Shown in pieces: positions 1-11,039 of a stretch of DNA of 64,000 nt. The notes under the pieces were generated by a model. The model saw only the letters and a program-made list of their open reading frames with translations. It was not told where the DNA came from and did not search any database. The stretch's first letter is position 1. Each line of letters starts with the position of its first letter. Where the stretch lies: assembly GCA_963580285.1 (NCBI GenBank), contig OY757026.1, forward strand, positions 80,951,817 through 81,015,816, read 5' to 3'. Made by a program: the position numbers and the translations under genes. The stretch is from Lucinisca nassula. Lineage: Eukaryota; Mollusca; Bivalvia; Lucinida; Lucinidae.

Positions 1-60
1 GTGTAGACCCTGATCAGAAGGCGCGTTCCGCGGCGTCTGATCTGGGTCTACACTGTTTGC
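1..60. repeat. CTGATCAG hairpin repeat
   Basis: Imperfect inverted repeat: 'gtgtagaccctgatcaga' pairs with 'tctgatctgggtctacac', followed by the recurrent tail 'tgtttgcc'. The same motif recurs about 15 times in the window with different loop sequences. Probably a short foldback or MITE family. No coding content. Confidence 0.65.
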
Positions 61-434
61 CAAATCTCAAAACATGATTCCAGTCCAGATTCTATCGATA
101 ACCCTCTTGCGCAACACTGACCTCACATCGGTAAGAATAGCGTGTCTATTTTCTATAAATAATCGTTACCGGAATTTCCTACCGATCAGTGATAGCCACG
201 CGGACATCAGCACTGAAGAGCTTCTGTGCTTAGTAAGTTTGAAGCTTTATGGTAAGCCAATGTCCTGCATGAAAAGTACACCTATGCCACACATATACAG
301 CCGAGCTTCGTTGCCTCGAACTCCTTTGACACAATGAGCAATTGTCCAAGATAAGATGTGGAGCGCTGTGGTGCAGTTGTAAAGCATGTCTGCTCAATTA
401 CACAGGCAAGCAATAATTTTGCATGAGCCGTCCG

Positions 435-645
435 TGTGACATAGTGCATTATTTTATACCTTTAAAATGGCTATTTTTCTTAAGAGAATATGTGATTTTT
501 TTAATTAAAACTCCAAACATAGGTTGTGGGTGCGGGTTAGAACCGCCTAGATTTGGCGGTTCTAACGAGTACCCACATCCTATGTCTTAGAGCAGAAATA
601 AGAAAATAGTGTATACCCAGTAAACCCCAGTGTTAACGTGATGGA
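435..645. mobile_element. Core-palindrome MITE, type B, 3' truncated
   Basis: Contains the palindromic core 'gggttagaaccgcct' / 'ggcggttctaacgagtaccc' (about 530-570) flanked by 'cataggttgtggg' and 'cacatcctatg'. One side has 'aaaatggctatttttctt', the marker of the B-type arm. The other side keeps 'gtaaacccca' but is cut short before the usual hairpin, ending 'gttaacgtgatgg'. Confidence 0.65.
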
Positions 646-685
646 AAGTTTAGGGTATGAAACAAGAGGTATAGTGCTATCCCAC

Positions 686-735
686 CAGCTGATCAGCCTA
701 CGCATATGTGCAGGCTGATCTGCGCCTCTGTTGTT
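686..735. repeat. CTGATCAG hairpin repeat
   Basis: 'agctgatcagcct' pairs with 'aggctgatctgcgcct' around an 'acgcatatgtgc' loop, closely resembling the perfect palindrome at 29341-29382. Confidence 0.55.
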
Positions 736-804
736 CACAAATGACGAAAACAGGTTTTCCTATGACGTGGTTTATATGGTGGTACATTTTTACAATCGAT
801 GTAT

Positions 805-1058
805 CATATGGGCCCCGTCAAGCGATTTTGGTGCGTATCGCCTAGATGCGAGCAGCGAAGGTTCAGGCGAGCCTGCGCATCCGCGCAGTCTCGCCAGAAC
901 CTTCGCTGCTCGCTCATACAAGCAGTGAATCAAGAGGAACCTTCAGACAGAAAGCCATATCCCTGGCCCCTCTGAATGGCTGGGCATGCGCAGTTACAAT
1001 TTGTCATGACGGAATGCTCGCAGACAAAAATTCGCTTGGCGGGGCTCATATGATACAG
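805..1058. mobile_element. MITE with GCCCCGYCAAGCGA termini and internal hairpin
   Basis: The ends 'atatgggccccgtcaagcga' and 'tcgcttggcggggctcatat' form inverted termini. Inside is a long hairpin: 'gcgagcagcgaaggttcagg' near 850 pairs with 'ccagaaccttcgctgctcgc' near 915. A second copy lies inverted at 42909-43150. A reading frame conserved between the copies is explained by repeat identity, not by coding. Confidence 0.7.
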
Positions 1059-1089
1059 AAAATACGTCAGTCTCTTGATTTTTAACCTC

Positions 1090-1904
1090 TAAGAGCGAAC
1101 CTTAGATGAGTTGGAACAAGCAGAAATGTTACTTCTGACATGTGCACCGGGCGAAGACTCTGATCAGACTGTCCGGTCAGTCTTAGCTAGACGCTAGCCA
1201 CTCGTACATCCGCGTTGACCCGTGGTGGACTGAGAAGGCTGTTTTCTGATTGAAAGAAATGCTGGGTAAAGTTTAGGGGTCGATTGTTTGTAAGTCAATC
1301 CAAAGTTGTTTAGCGCAGTAGCTTCACTTTGCTGATTTCCATGACACTAACACTGATTTGTTTGAAATCCAGGTTCTAGTTATTAATGGTCGCAGTAATC
1401 TTCTTATCGTTTTGAGGTTTGAGTCAAGTTGGACCTGGTGCAACATGTCTAGCTTGGTAAACATTTGAAAGCAAAATTTGTCTTAATTTTAGGTGGTCTT
1501 AATAGAGGAATTTCGGTGTATATGAAATTAAATACGAAGTCTAATCAATAGCCATTAAAACGACGACAAATCACGTAGGTCTCATCTGGATCTCGTGACA
1601 CAGTTTGCACTGGTTTCTGTATCGGTCTACATTGTTGAAAGGGTTAATGAGTATTAGTTTTGCATATTAAATAAACTTCTATTTCCAAACTTCTTCTTTT
1701 TTTCAATTCTCTCTGATGGCAGTTCATTTTATATTGGGGGAAATGCCTTTGAAGATAAAAAGACTAGCCACAATGTTTTATTTATGATTTACCCTAATCC
1801 TGCTGAATAGTCAATTTAGCCACACTCATTCATGTTTTTGAACCAATCAGATTACTTGATATAATTTATCCCTACAAATTCATAAAATGAATGTCAAACA
1901 GGGT
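1090..1904. other. No gene recognised
   Basis: Includes a degraded CTGATCAG-type stretch near 1150 and AT-rich sequence. 'cttaattttaggtggtctta' near 1482 recurs near 41240 and, inverted, near 25880, so part of this is an unnamed dispersed repeat. I see no convincing coding frame. Confidence 0.4.
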
Positions 1905-1965
1905 ATATCCCGATCAGACGGCTTCTTCAGAAGTCATCTGATCTGAATCTACACTGTTTGCAAAG
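1905..1965. repeat. CTGATCAG hairpin repeat
   Basis: 'gatcagacggcttct' pairs with 'agaagtcatctgatctg', followed by 'tacactgtttgc'. Close relative of the copy at 46813-46870. Confidence 0.6.
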
Positions 1966-2084
1966 ATAGGGGTTGTCGAGAACAGCAGGTTAATGGTTAA
2001 ACCACATATATTTAGGCGTTTCATGGTACATGTATATATAATATCGAGCCGTTCAGTTTGTACATAATCACACTTTTCCTGTTT

Positions 2085-2185
2085 CCCGGGCAGACTTTCA
2101 CGTAAGCGTAGGGCTAGTACAGAGCAAATTCTTTCGCCAGAAACTGACAACTGCCCTCCTTGAATCAAGAAAGACTGGTAAATAC
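2085..2185 (-). mobile_element. SINE-C body fragment, tRNA head missing
   Basis: The segment 'acttacacgtaagcg..cagaaactgacaactgccct' matches in reverse the body of the tRNA-headed SINE at 58685-58995. The head and tail are absent. Confidence 0.55.
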
Positions 2186-2559
2186 GAACTGGTTGATATC
2201 CATTTGACAATCACAGCGTAGTTCTGCGTAATTACTGTTCAACATTTTAACACGACCCTCATTCCTTCACATTTGGCATGGCTGTTTCCGAATGTGGTCT
2301 TCCCACAACAATGGTTCACAGCATACATAACAACCCTCTAAAAGATACTGGAAGAAGACCAGAACCTTCCAAATCTAGCCAAAACGACGATCAAAAGGGG
2401 TATGAAATTTTCATTTTGAGACGGCGTGCTGTATATGCTTAACAAATGCGAGCAAAATGAAGACTTACCAAAATAGGGGAAAGAGAGAACAAAGTACATA
2501 AAAGAAAAGAGAGAATATGGAAGAAAAACTAACTAACGAAAAACGTGAAAAAAAATAAT

Positions 2560-4235
2560 TTGTGGGGATTGTTTTCTACAAAAACACAGATGTATCCCCC
2601 TTTTTGACCTCTAAGTATGACCTTGATATTGAAGGTATTGACCTGGGTCTTGTGGGTAACATATCATCAAATGAAGATGAACATTTCTGCAAAGTAACTT
2701 TAAAAAGTCCATTGAGAAATAAGGAAGTTATTGACTGACCACGAAAAAAAACAACCTTTTGTACTTTTGACCTCTAAGTATGACTTTGACCTTGGAGGTA
2801 TTGCCTGTGTCTTGCACACGACACATCATCTCATGATGGTTAATATTTCTGACAAGTAATTTCAAAATACATCAAGGAATAAGAAAGTTATTGGCCGGAC
2901 ACGAAAGAAGACCCTTTTTACATTTACCTTTTAAGGTACCGACTTGGATCTTGGGGGCAACACATCATCTCATGAGGGTAAACATTTCTGCCAAGTAATT
3001 TCATAATCCATCGAAGAATAAGAAATTTATTGACCGTACACGAAAAATGCCCCTTTTTTGACATTAGACCTCTAAGTATGACCTTGACATTGGAGGTACG
3101 GACCTTGGTCTTGCGCACGACACATCGTCTAATGAAGGCGAACATTTCTGCAAGGTTACATTAAAAATTCCGTTCAGAAATAAAACAAAAGTTATTGACC
3201 GGACACGACGGCCACCGCCCATCGGGGCTTAAAGAAATAGATGGGCTGCATGATGCTTTCACGCAGAGCTGAAACCGACCGCACACGAATACTGGTAAAC
3301 CATTTAGAGGCCAGGCAAAGCGGTGCTAGTCGGACCGTCCATGCTTAATAAACTCGGTTGGTTTCATTGGGCGACAGGGCTTGATATGTCATTTCATCTC
3401 AACGTTGAGTAAAAGTCCCACAGAATTGGAAGCAACGTCTCCAAAATGGCATATACAGTACTGACGGGGAAGTCAAACCTCAAATAAAAATAAATGACCG
3501 GACATGAATAAAAAAACCTTTTGTTTACCTTTGGCCTCAAAATATGACCTTGACCTTGGAGGTACCGAGCTGGGCCTTGCGTGCAACACATCGTCTCACG
3601 ATGGTTAACATTTCTGCCAAGTAATTTCAAAATCAATCCAGGAATATGAAAATTATTGACCAAACACGAAAAAAGGACCGTTTTTTACCTTTAACCTCTA
3701 AGTATGACCTTGACCTGGAGGAACCGAACTGGGTTTGCGCGCAATACATCGTCTCATTATGGTTAACATCTCTGTCAAGTAATTTCACAATCCATAAAGG
3801 AATAAGGAAGTTATTGACAGAACACGAAAAATCCTTTTTTTGACATTTGACCTCTAAATATGGCCTTGGCCTTTGAGGTACCGACCTTGGTCATGCGCGC
3901 GACACATCGTCTCGTGGTGGTTAACATTTCTGCCAAGTAATTTCAAATCCATCAAAAAATAAGAAAGTTATTGACTGGACACAATTTGCCCATACATACA
4001 TACACGATTTTGTGACCGACAAACTTCCAAGGGAAATAACTCAAAAATAGAAATGCAAGAGTTATAGTTCTTGTGCTCTACACGTCGTCTAATGTTGATT
4101 AATATTTATATGAAGTTTCTTGAAGATAGCTTGAACGGTTTTCAAGTTGCAGAGCGGACACGATTTTGTGACAGACGGACAGACATACAGACAGAAGCCC
4201 GGGGAAAAACAATGTCTCCCGTAAAAGGGAGACAT
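2560..4235 (+). repeat. Tandem array, ~160-bp unit, with terminal hairpin
   Basis: About eight diverged units of roughly 155-165 bp. Each has 'gacctctaagtatgacctt', then 'aggtaccgacctgggtcttg', then 'acacatcgtctcatgatgg' and 'ttattgaccggacacga'. It ends with 'gacggacagacatacagaca' and a hairpin (GTCTCCC 4214-4220, GGGAGAC 4227-4233). The reverse-oriented relative is at 37911-38950. The structure suggests a non-autonomous Helitron/Helentron-type element with an internal satellite. That class call is an inference. Confidence 0.7.
3209..3494 (+). mobile_element. SINE-A (CGTTAAACC-tail family)
   Basis: Inserted within the tandem array. It starts 'gccaccgcccatcggggctt' and ends 'aagtcaaacctcaaataaaa'. 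The flanking array sequence is duplicated: TGACCGGACACGA (3196-3208) and TGACCGGACATGA (3495-3507), a 13-bp target site with one later mismatch, which fixes both borders. Confidence 0.85.
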
Positions 4236-4336
4236 AAATAAATAAAAAGTCCGTGCGTATGTTTGAGCACAGTGAAACCTCTGTGTCATGGCATGTGACG
4301 TCATCAGAAAGATTGTTTTTACCAAACCGAATAAGC

Positions 4337-4562
4337 GGCACCCGCCCATCGGGGCTTAGAGGCATGATGCTTCAACACAGAGCTGAAACCAACTGCACAT
4401 GAGTACTGGTAAACCGCTTAAGAGGTCAATGCCTGTACAGGCAAAGTGGTGAGAGTCGGACCGTCCATTCATGTAAACCATATTGGTTTCATTGGATGGC
4501 AAGGCTTGGGATGTCATTTCATCTCCAAAACGGCGACGTAAAACCTCACATCAAACAAACAA
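4337..4562 (+). mobile_element. SINE-A, internally deleted
   Basis: Head 'cccgcccatcggggctt', tail 'cgacgtaaaacctcacatca' plus CAAA repeats. The stretch normally reading 'aatgtcgggtaaaagtccc..gcaacg' is missing. Confidence 0.75.
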
Positions 4563-4926
4563 TACCGCATAGGTCATTCAGCGTCTATAATTATTGGGTA
4601 AGATAACGCCAACTGGCCCAAAAGATCAGGTTTTAGGGTGAAATGATCTCCCATACCCCCATTACAATCACGATTTCACATAAACTCGACCATTCTAAGG
4701 ATATGTCTTCGAAGTACGTGCATAGGTGTCATATTTTATACACCTGTATGTGAATTGTGCAGAAAACAAGCGTTTTGCACCTGATCATTAACAGGTAAGC
4801 TTTTTGGCTTCGTCGAAAACATATTCAGTATCTGATAAGCTTTTTTCAAGATAAACCAGGAAAAAAAACTTATTTACTGCATATCCAAGCCAGCAAAGAA
4901 TAACGGGCCACCATTGAGCCGAGGGC

Positions 4927-4950
4927 GATACGACGTATCAACGTCGTATC
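4927..4950. repeat. Small hairpin
   Basis: GATACGACGT and ACGTCGTATC are perfect 10-bp arms with a 4-nt loop. Function unknown. Confidence 0.5.
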
Positions 4951-5020
4951 ACTGTCAGCCCGTTGTTTGTCCGCTATTTGAATTAATTCTTATTTTGAAT
5001 ACCGGTAAGTTTATTCGCTT

Positions 5021-5265
5021 AATTACAAAAACATGCCTATTCATATATATTAAAAATTTTACCACCAACAAAATGAATACTTTTCAAATAAAAAAAAATC
5101 TGAAAACTCTCATATTTCTGCTCAAAACATGGATTGTGGGTACTCGTTATAACCGCCTCGACGTTTTTGAGTCTCAATAAGAAAAAAAGTATGCCCTTGT
5201 AAACCCCAGTTTACTCTATAAAAGTGGGGTTTTAGGGGGTCAAAATTATAAAGGCCTGTTTTCTA
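5021..5265. mobile_element. Core-palindrome MITE, type A, core half lost
   Basis: Ends 'aattacaaaaacatgcctat' and 'aaaggcctgttttct' are diverged A-type termini. The left core arm 'gattgtgggtactcgttata' is present, but the right arm is deleted. The subterminal hairpin with 'aaccccagttta' and 'aagtggggtttt' remains. Confidence 0.6.
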
Positions 5266-5920
5266 GTGACTAGTTCAGTGGGTCGAAGATCCTGGTGAAG
5301 GATTGTCTAAGGACGTGTCACCAGTAAACAATTCTGATTCTGATTCTTGATGTTTGTTATCTCCCTAACTCCATGGCAGGGGACTGGAACGGTTTGGTTT
5401 GAGATTTTTCTATCCACCCCTCAAACCCATATAGGATTTTTTTCCATTTGTAAGCGTGGAGTTTAATACTGCAGTCAGTTCGGTTGCCGACGCCCACCAT
5501 ATTGTGATGATATTTCAGTGCTGTTAAGTGACGTCACGAAACGTGCTATTACGTCAACCTTAACGACGGCGCATGTGGTCGTATTCAGCCAACACGCGAG
5601 AATTTTCGACTTTTACCCTGTACCTTGGTAAGAACATCAGGATAAGAACAGAATGTCTATCCCAGGCTAAAACCATGGATTTCCTTATCTGGTGTGCAAG
5701 AAGAAAGCCATCCATTAAATTACAAGGTCAGAATACATAAAACGTAAAATGCTAGGGTTATGAACATCACAGATATCAAGAGTTGTGACTGGAATGTGAT
5801 AAGTGTAGAACATTTACATCAAAACATTGTCTATAAGTTCTTCCAATAAGAAGGCATACTTTAATATCAGTGATATGCTAGTTTGACATTGAGACAGAAA
5901 CACATGATTCTATTGAATGA
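5266..5920. other. No gene; diverged MITE-like sequence
   Basis: The stretch around 5400-5640 ('ttctatccacccctcaaac', 'gacgtcac', 'cacgcgag') resembles parts of 55630-55950, so it is probably the same unnamed dispersed element in another orientation. Around 5325-5350 'ctgattctgattct' looks like a simple retroposon tail. No coding frame supported. Confidence 0.4.
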
Positions 5921-6248
5921 GTGTGTGAATTCGGGTTTAACGTCGCTTTCAACAATTTTTCAGTTATATCACGACGGTGTCTGGTTGCGACAGAGAGCTC
6001 AATGCTCACTTTTATAGTGCTGCCTCACTGAAGTATCATGTCCCAGACACATTACATGATACCACACCCAGTCACATTATCCTGACACTGGGTCGACCAT
6101 TCCTAGCTCTACCCCGTAAATCTGAGTGCCAAGCGAGGAGCAGCTAGTACCATTTTTAACGACTTTGGTATGTCGCGGCCCGGGATCGAACCCTAGACAT
6201 TCCGTTCCCCGGAGCGGACACTCTACCAACTGAGCTATCGGGACCGGT
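5921..6248 (-). mobile_element. SINE-B, tRNA-headed, full length
   Basis: On the minus strand it begins 'ccggtcccgatagctcagtt' (A box TAGCTCAGTTGG) with a B box 'gggttcgatccc' slightly mutated to 'tagggttcgatccc'. It ends with the shared tail 'gcgacgttaaacccgaattc' plus CA repeats. Same family as 15891-16236 and 38348-38692. Confidence 0.85.
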
Positions 6249-6410
6249 CTATTGAATGAATGTTATACATGCATTTGTGATACTCAATTTATTTAACAGG
6301 TCGCATGAGAGATATCAAACATATTTTATGTCCTTTTAGATGTCGATCGTTCAATAACTTATCTCTCTGGTTCTAAATTATTATGTAATATCTCATATAG
6401 GATGATCATA

Positions 6411-6704
6411 TCATAACTAAAACACGCCTATACAAATACAAATTTTAAATTTTACCGCCGAAAAATCGAAAATTTTAAGATCAAAAATTGTGATATTTTC
6501 TTATTTTGGCTCAAATTATAGATTGTGGGTACACGTTAGAACTGCCTCATCGCTCAAAATATAGATTAGCGATGAGGCGGTTCTAACGTGTACCCACAAT
6601 CTATATTTTGGAAGAAAAATAAGGTTTACCGATGTAAACCCTAGTTTTACAATATAAAAGTGGGTTCGAGGAGGTCAAAATTACATAGGCTTGTTTTCGT
6701 GATG
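6411..6704. mobile_element. Core-palindrome MITE, type A
   Basis: Ends 'aaaacacgcctatacaaata' and 'ataggcttgttttcgtgatg'. The core near 6525-6605 has long arms ending 'cgttagaactgcctcatcgc', and the arms have been extended by duplication of 'tcaaaatatagat'. Confidence 0.75.
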
Positions 6705-7955
6705 TAAACACAAAGTCAGTCATAGCGAATCAACAATTGAAATAATGTAATAACCCTTGAACGAAATTATGCACCGAACTCTTGACAACACAATGACTAA
6801 AGTTACGTACAGTGAAATCTTTTAATGACACTGTTCATTATTACACGGTCTATGTAACGATATTACGCGGTGTGAGGATGGACTCCAAAAATGCACAGAG
6901 TATATAGAAGAATAACCATGAATTCTCATATTTTCTATAAAAGCTTTACATTTCAGTTTGTTTAACTAACACGGTTTCTTCTCCGAGAAACAACAAACGT
7001 GATATAAAGAGGTTTTGGTTTACTTTGGGAAGCCTCGGTTCCTAGAAAAACTGAAATAGTTTGGACTGCCTATCGGATTCTGGCGTCATTGACTTATTTT
7101 CAAGGTCATCGCATAAAAGGCTGGTTCCACTGCAGTATATTCCGTCCCAATGAAAGGCTTCCAGTTAAACTGAACTCTTTACATAAAAGATCAGGAACTG
7201 ATACAATCGGATCCCAAATTCTTCCCATAATATCACTAGGCAAAGAAGTCGAAACATGAAGTGACGTCAGTAAACAAAACGGACAACAGGTAAACCGAGT
7301 CACAGGTGGTGACACAGAATATTCAAACCTAACTTACAAAGAGCAATATACATATGGGGGAAAAGAATCAGAATAATCAACGTTACAAACATTTAACTGG
7401 AAGGACAAACCTAAGTAAAAATGAACAACCAAAAAGGAGGATAATAATCAAAGTAACAACATATATGATTACGAAAAGAATCATAACCACCAACACAAAA
7501 CATGATGGAACCACAGCAAAAGCGACGACTTGGAATGGTCAGTAAAAATTACTGATGGGTTTAAGTTAAGTTAACTTTACAGGATCCCAACCCTCACCGT
7601 CACTTTCACTGTGGTTCAGACAAGTATTTGTTTTGTCCGCGTGGCTGTTTTTATTGCATTAAGTGTATCGATGGTTGACATTGACCCACTTTACAAGGTC
7701 ACAACAGAATATTCAGGAAAATAAGTTTCACGGCAGACTAGCCAGATGTAGCTGAAGGATTGTGGTAAACAATGGTTGCATACATACCGTAAAGTATCGA
7801 TATTTGTTGCAGATGGAAAATCAGAAACCATAGTACAATTGTCAAAGTCACTGAGGAACTTTAATCTTTCAGGGTAAACCGTAGAAGTTCATTTCTTAGG
7901 AAACATTTCTGTTTTAATATGCATGTATATTAATGATCTCCGTTTATGTGTATTT
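6705..7955. other. No gene recognised
   Basis: Low-copy-looking sequence within this window. Short frames near 7106-7315 (minus) and 7354-7545 (plus) have no recognisable domain and no splice context I trust. It could hold intronic or regulatory sequence. Confidence 0.35.
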
Positions 7956-7959
7956 TAGA

Positions 7960-8422
7960 GTACAGTTAGCATTTTGTTGTTGCGTTTGTTTCCTGAATAG
8001 CATTGAACATTATGTCAATGGAACGGGTTCATCGTTCAAAAGACACCAGTTCGAAAGGCCGAACCTAGAAATCTGTCGATTTGCATACTCGGGACCAAAG
8101 ACATGGAACATCTGCATGATACTGTCAGAAGTGCTCCCAGTTTGGGTTCATTCAAACAGAGATGCATAAGGTGGAAGAACATCAGTGACCACTAGAGCAC
8201 CCAGCATCTGATACATTAGCTGTAAATAATGTGTGTATAAGGTAAAATAATGCAAGTATGTTGTTAGAGAATGTTTTTGTTGTGTATAAATTGTTATGTA
8301 AAGCCTATGTTATTTTTTTATTATTTATCTTTTTTTTCGTTTGTTGAGGGCCTCAGGGAAGATTGGTACCATCAACTGTGTCTCTCTCGTCAAATAAAGT
8401 TATTATTATTATTATTATTATT
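7960..8422 (+). mobile_element. LINE 3' end, CR1/Jockey-like
   Basis: The plus frame ending at 8169 includes 'FAYSGPKTWN', typical of the segment just after the reverse-transcriptase domain of CR1/Jockey-type LINEs. It is followed by a short 3' UTR and an (ATT)n tail at 8400-8422. It is 5' truncated, as is usual for target-primed LINEs. Clade not resolved. Confidence 0.6.
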
Positions 8423-8778
8423 GGGGGTGCTTTCATTCAAACCCTCCTTTATTTCAGAAATCTATGTGTGTATCATACCTCGTATGTATACATAATGAAA
8501 TAAAATATGTTATTAAATCCAAAGGTAAATGTTTTAATAGTAGACCCCCTTTTAAAAGGGGCTCTGTTTACAAAAAAAAAACTATCAGGAAGTCACAAAA
8601 ATGTCCCCCTTGCGCAAGAATGCTGCAAATATGCTAGGTCTATTCATTCACGCACAAGTGCCGCTAAGCAAGCAAATCAATTTGTCTGACATTGCGTAAT
8701 TTCCCATGAGTCCATGCTTATGAATTCTGCTGTTCACTCTAGTCGTGCCAAGGAAAAACGCGTCTCCTGACATTCGCT

Positions 8779-8836
8779 CACAGCAAAGACTCAGATCGGA
8801 GTGCGCATGCGCACTCCGATCTGAGTCTTCGCTGTG
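8779..8836. repeat. 58-bp near-perfect palindrome
   Basis: The arms of 29 bases differ at one position (left 'cacagcaaagactcagatcg', right its complement with 'cgaag'). The centre is TGCGCA|TGCGCA-like. A strong cruciform or hairpin former of the CTGATCAG/AGATC hairpin class. Confidence 0.8.
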
Positions 8837-9153
8837 CGCTATTAGATGCACTCTGACACAAAGCGTTCTTCATACAGACGCTGTTAGGAAAGGCATTTTT
8901 AAGACTGAGTGGTCGACGGGCTGAAATGGGTACTCGCTCCGATGTACATTTCTGGTTTGACACGGCCCATAAGTCTAAACAAAAGATTGTATGCCTGGAG
9001 TCTCCGGGTATTTGTTGTCACTTTGCATTGTCTGATTTAGCTTGAATGTTATACTTGACATCATTAAAAACGTAACTTTTAACATTTTTTCTCACATGCG
9101 TTCTTTGTAACTGAGCCTAAAACTTTGCAATTTTAAACATTAATTAAATATGT

Positions 9154-9428
9154 CGCCGCCCCCGCTCATCGGGGCTTGGAAAAAAAGATTAGGCTGAACT
9201 GACCAAACATGATTACTGGTAAACCTCTTAGAAGGACTAAGCCTGCCCAGGCAAAGTGGTGAGTCAAACCGTCCAATGCATTTAAGTCTTTTGCTTTCAC
9301 TGGGCGGCAGGGATTGAGATGTCATTTCATATCAATGTCGGGTAAAAGTCCTCAAAAAATTAAAGTGACGCCTCCAAAATGACCTATATATTGTTGAACG
9401 TTAAACCTCAATTAAAAAAAAAACACTC
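9154..9428 (+). mobile_element. SINE-A with target duplication
   Basis: Head 'ccgcccccgctcatcggggc', tail 'gttaaacctcaattaaaaaa'. It is flanked by a direct repeat AAATATGTC (9146-9154 and 9429-9437), consistent with target-primed insertion. Confidence 0.8.
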
Positions 9429-9604
9429 AAATATGTCTAGGGTCACCAAAGGGTGACGTCACAGGGAGTTGTGGGAAATTTGAAAGTTACATAATATACC
9501 CGTAAAATGAACCCTCACATCGAAAATGGGCCTGTCCTATGTTATTCTACTTGCCACGTTATAAGAAAACCTTATGTCAACAAAGGTCAAGACCAACCTT
9601 TGCA

Positions 9605-9695
9605 TCCGTGCAGTCTTAGCACACTCGTGCGTAATAGTGCATTTTTCACATCTTGAAAATGGCTACTTTTATGTTGAAAATCCGTGTTTTTTTTA
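9605..9695. mobile_element. B-type MITE arm fragment
   Basis: Only the outer arm 'gtgcatttttcacatcttga..aaatggctacttttatg' survives. A full copy follows at 9738. Confidence 0.5.
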
Positions 9696-9737
9696 TCTGT
9701 AATAGCTGCTGGTTACAAATCTCAAGATCTGGCAAAC

Positions 9738-10004
9738 ATCGTGATTCTACATCGTATCAATAAGTCCCCTCTAAACCCCACTTTATATAGAGAAAACTGG
9801 GATTTACGGGGGTATACTTATTTTTCTTATGTCTGCTCTTAGACATAGGTTGTGGGCACTCGTGAGAACCGCCTCAATGAGGCGGTTCTAACGAGCACTC
9901 ACAACCTATGTTTGCAGTACAAATAAGAAAATTATCACGGATTTCCATCAGAAAAGTAGTCATTTGGGAGATATGAACAAATGCACGAGTGCGTTATAGT
10001 AATG
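9738..10004. mobile_element. Core-palindrome MITE, type B, full length
   Basis: From 'catcgtgattctacatcg' to 'gcgttatagtaatg'. It contains the hairpin 'aaccccactttatatagaga', the core 'gagaaccgcctcaatgaggc' and the outer arm 'catcagaaaagtagtcattt'. Confidence 0.75.
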
Positions 10005-10240
10005 GCATAGCCGGCACAAGACTAAGCCTATAACAAACAAGGCCAGCGCGACCTATCAAGACTCAGATCAGCATGTCAATCAACCCTTTATGGCAAGCAT
10101 TGTCGTTGGACTGCAAAAGACTTTTTGAATATGCGATACGAACGTAGCTTCCGTGCGCGTATCAAGTTCGCTGCGGTGTTAGCCACAGGCCCACATCACA
10201 CTCCGAAGTCCATAAAATACACTATCATACCTCTCGCGTA

Positions 10241-10519
10241 CATTACCCAAACACGCCTATACAAATACATTGCCACCTTTATCGCCGAAAAAATGAACAT
10301 TTTATGATGAAAAATTGAGATATTTTTCTTATTTCTGCTCCAAATATATATTCTGGGCACTCGTTAGAACCGCCTCATCGCGGCGGTTCTAACGAGTACC
10401 CAATATCTATATTTTAGAGCAGAAATAAGAAAAATAAGGTATACCCCCAGAAACCCCAGTTTTACAATATAAAAGTGGGGTTCAAGGGGTCAAACTTGTA
10501 TAGCCGTGTTTTCGTTATG
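10241..10519. mobile_element. Core-palindrome MITE, type A, full length
   Basis: Termini 'cattacccaaacacgcctat' and 'tatagccgtgttttcgttatg' in inverted orientation. The core 'agaaccgcctcatcgcggcg' is near 10365-10390. Confidence 0.8.
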
Positions 10520-10525
10520 TAAAAA

Positions 10526-10696
10526 AGCTGTCTTTTTATAACATCACAATTTTGCCAAAAATGAAGACCCATTCTGCATCATCTGACCTGTGCCGTGAAC
10601 TTTTTTTGAATTTGCAAATAACCTTGTTTATAGTTGGTTCTGATCAAATACGTAAAAACAGAAATCTCTTGCAAGTAAGAAAAGTATATACAAAGT
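10526..10696. repeat. Left 171-bp direct repeat
   Basis: 'agctgtctttttataacatc' to 'aagtatatacaaagt'. Nearly identical to 13710-13880 in the same orientation. The two copies bracket the retroelement remnant between them. Confidence 0.8.
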
Positions 10697-11039
10697 AGAA
10701 GTAAAACAAAGATCAAGAATCGAAACAATTAACTTACTCCACCCCTCAAAGACAACAAAGGGAAAGAAACACAAACATGAAGCGACCAGACCATAATGGA
10801 AATCTAAACAAAGGATGGCCATAAGGACAGTTACTTTCCCACAAAATGGCCAAATGGTCATCCAAAATAAAAAGACACAAAAGATACACACAGGAAGTAA
10901 CAAACAACAACATAAACAAGAGGCCCATGGGCCACTATGCTCACCAGAGCTCAGGTGGGCACTGCCAAATTGCAGCCATGTATTTTAACATGATATAATT
11001 TTAATCTGCCAAATGAACCCCCATATCCAAATGAGCATC

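Noticed and set aside
846..1085. Conserved 79-codon ORF also seen inverted at 42864-43112
   Set aside because: The conservation is that of a MITE. The frame crosses its hairpin and one end.
10628..10928. 91-codon membrane-like ORF repeated at 35583-35765
   Set aside because: Lies in the untranslated 3' part of the retroelement family. The two copies differ by in-repeat changes and have no separate start context.
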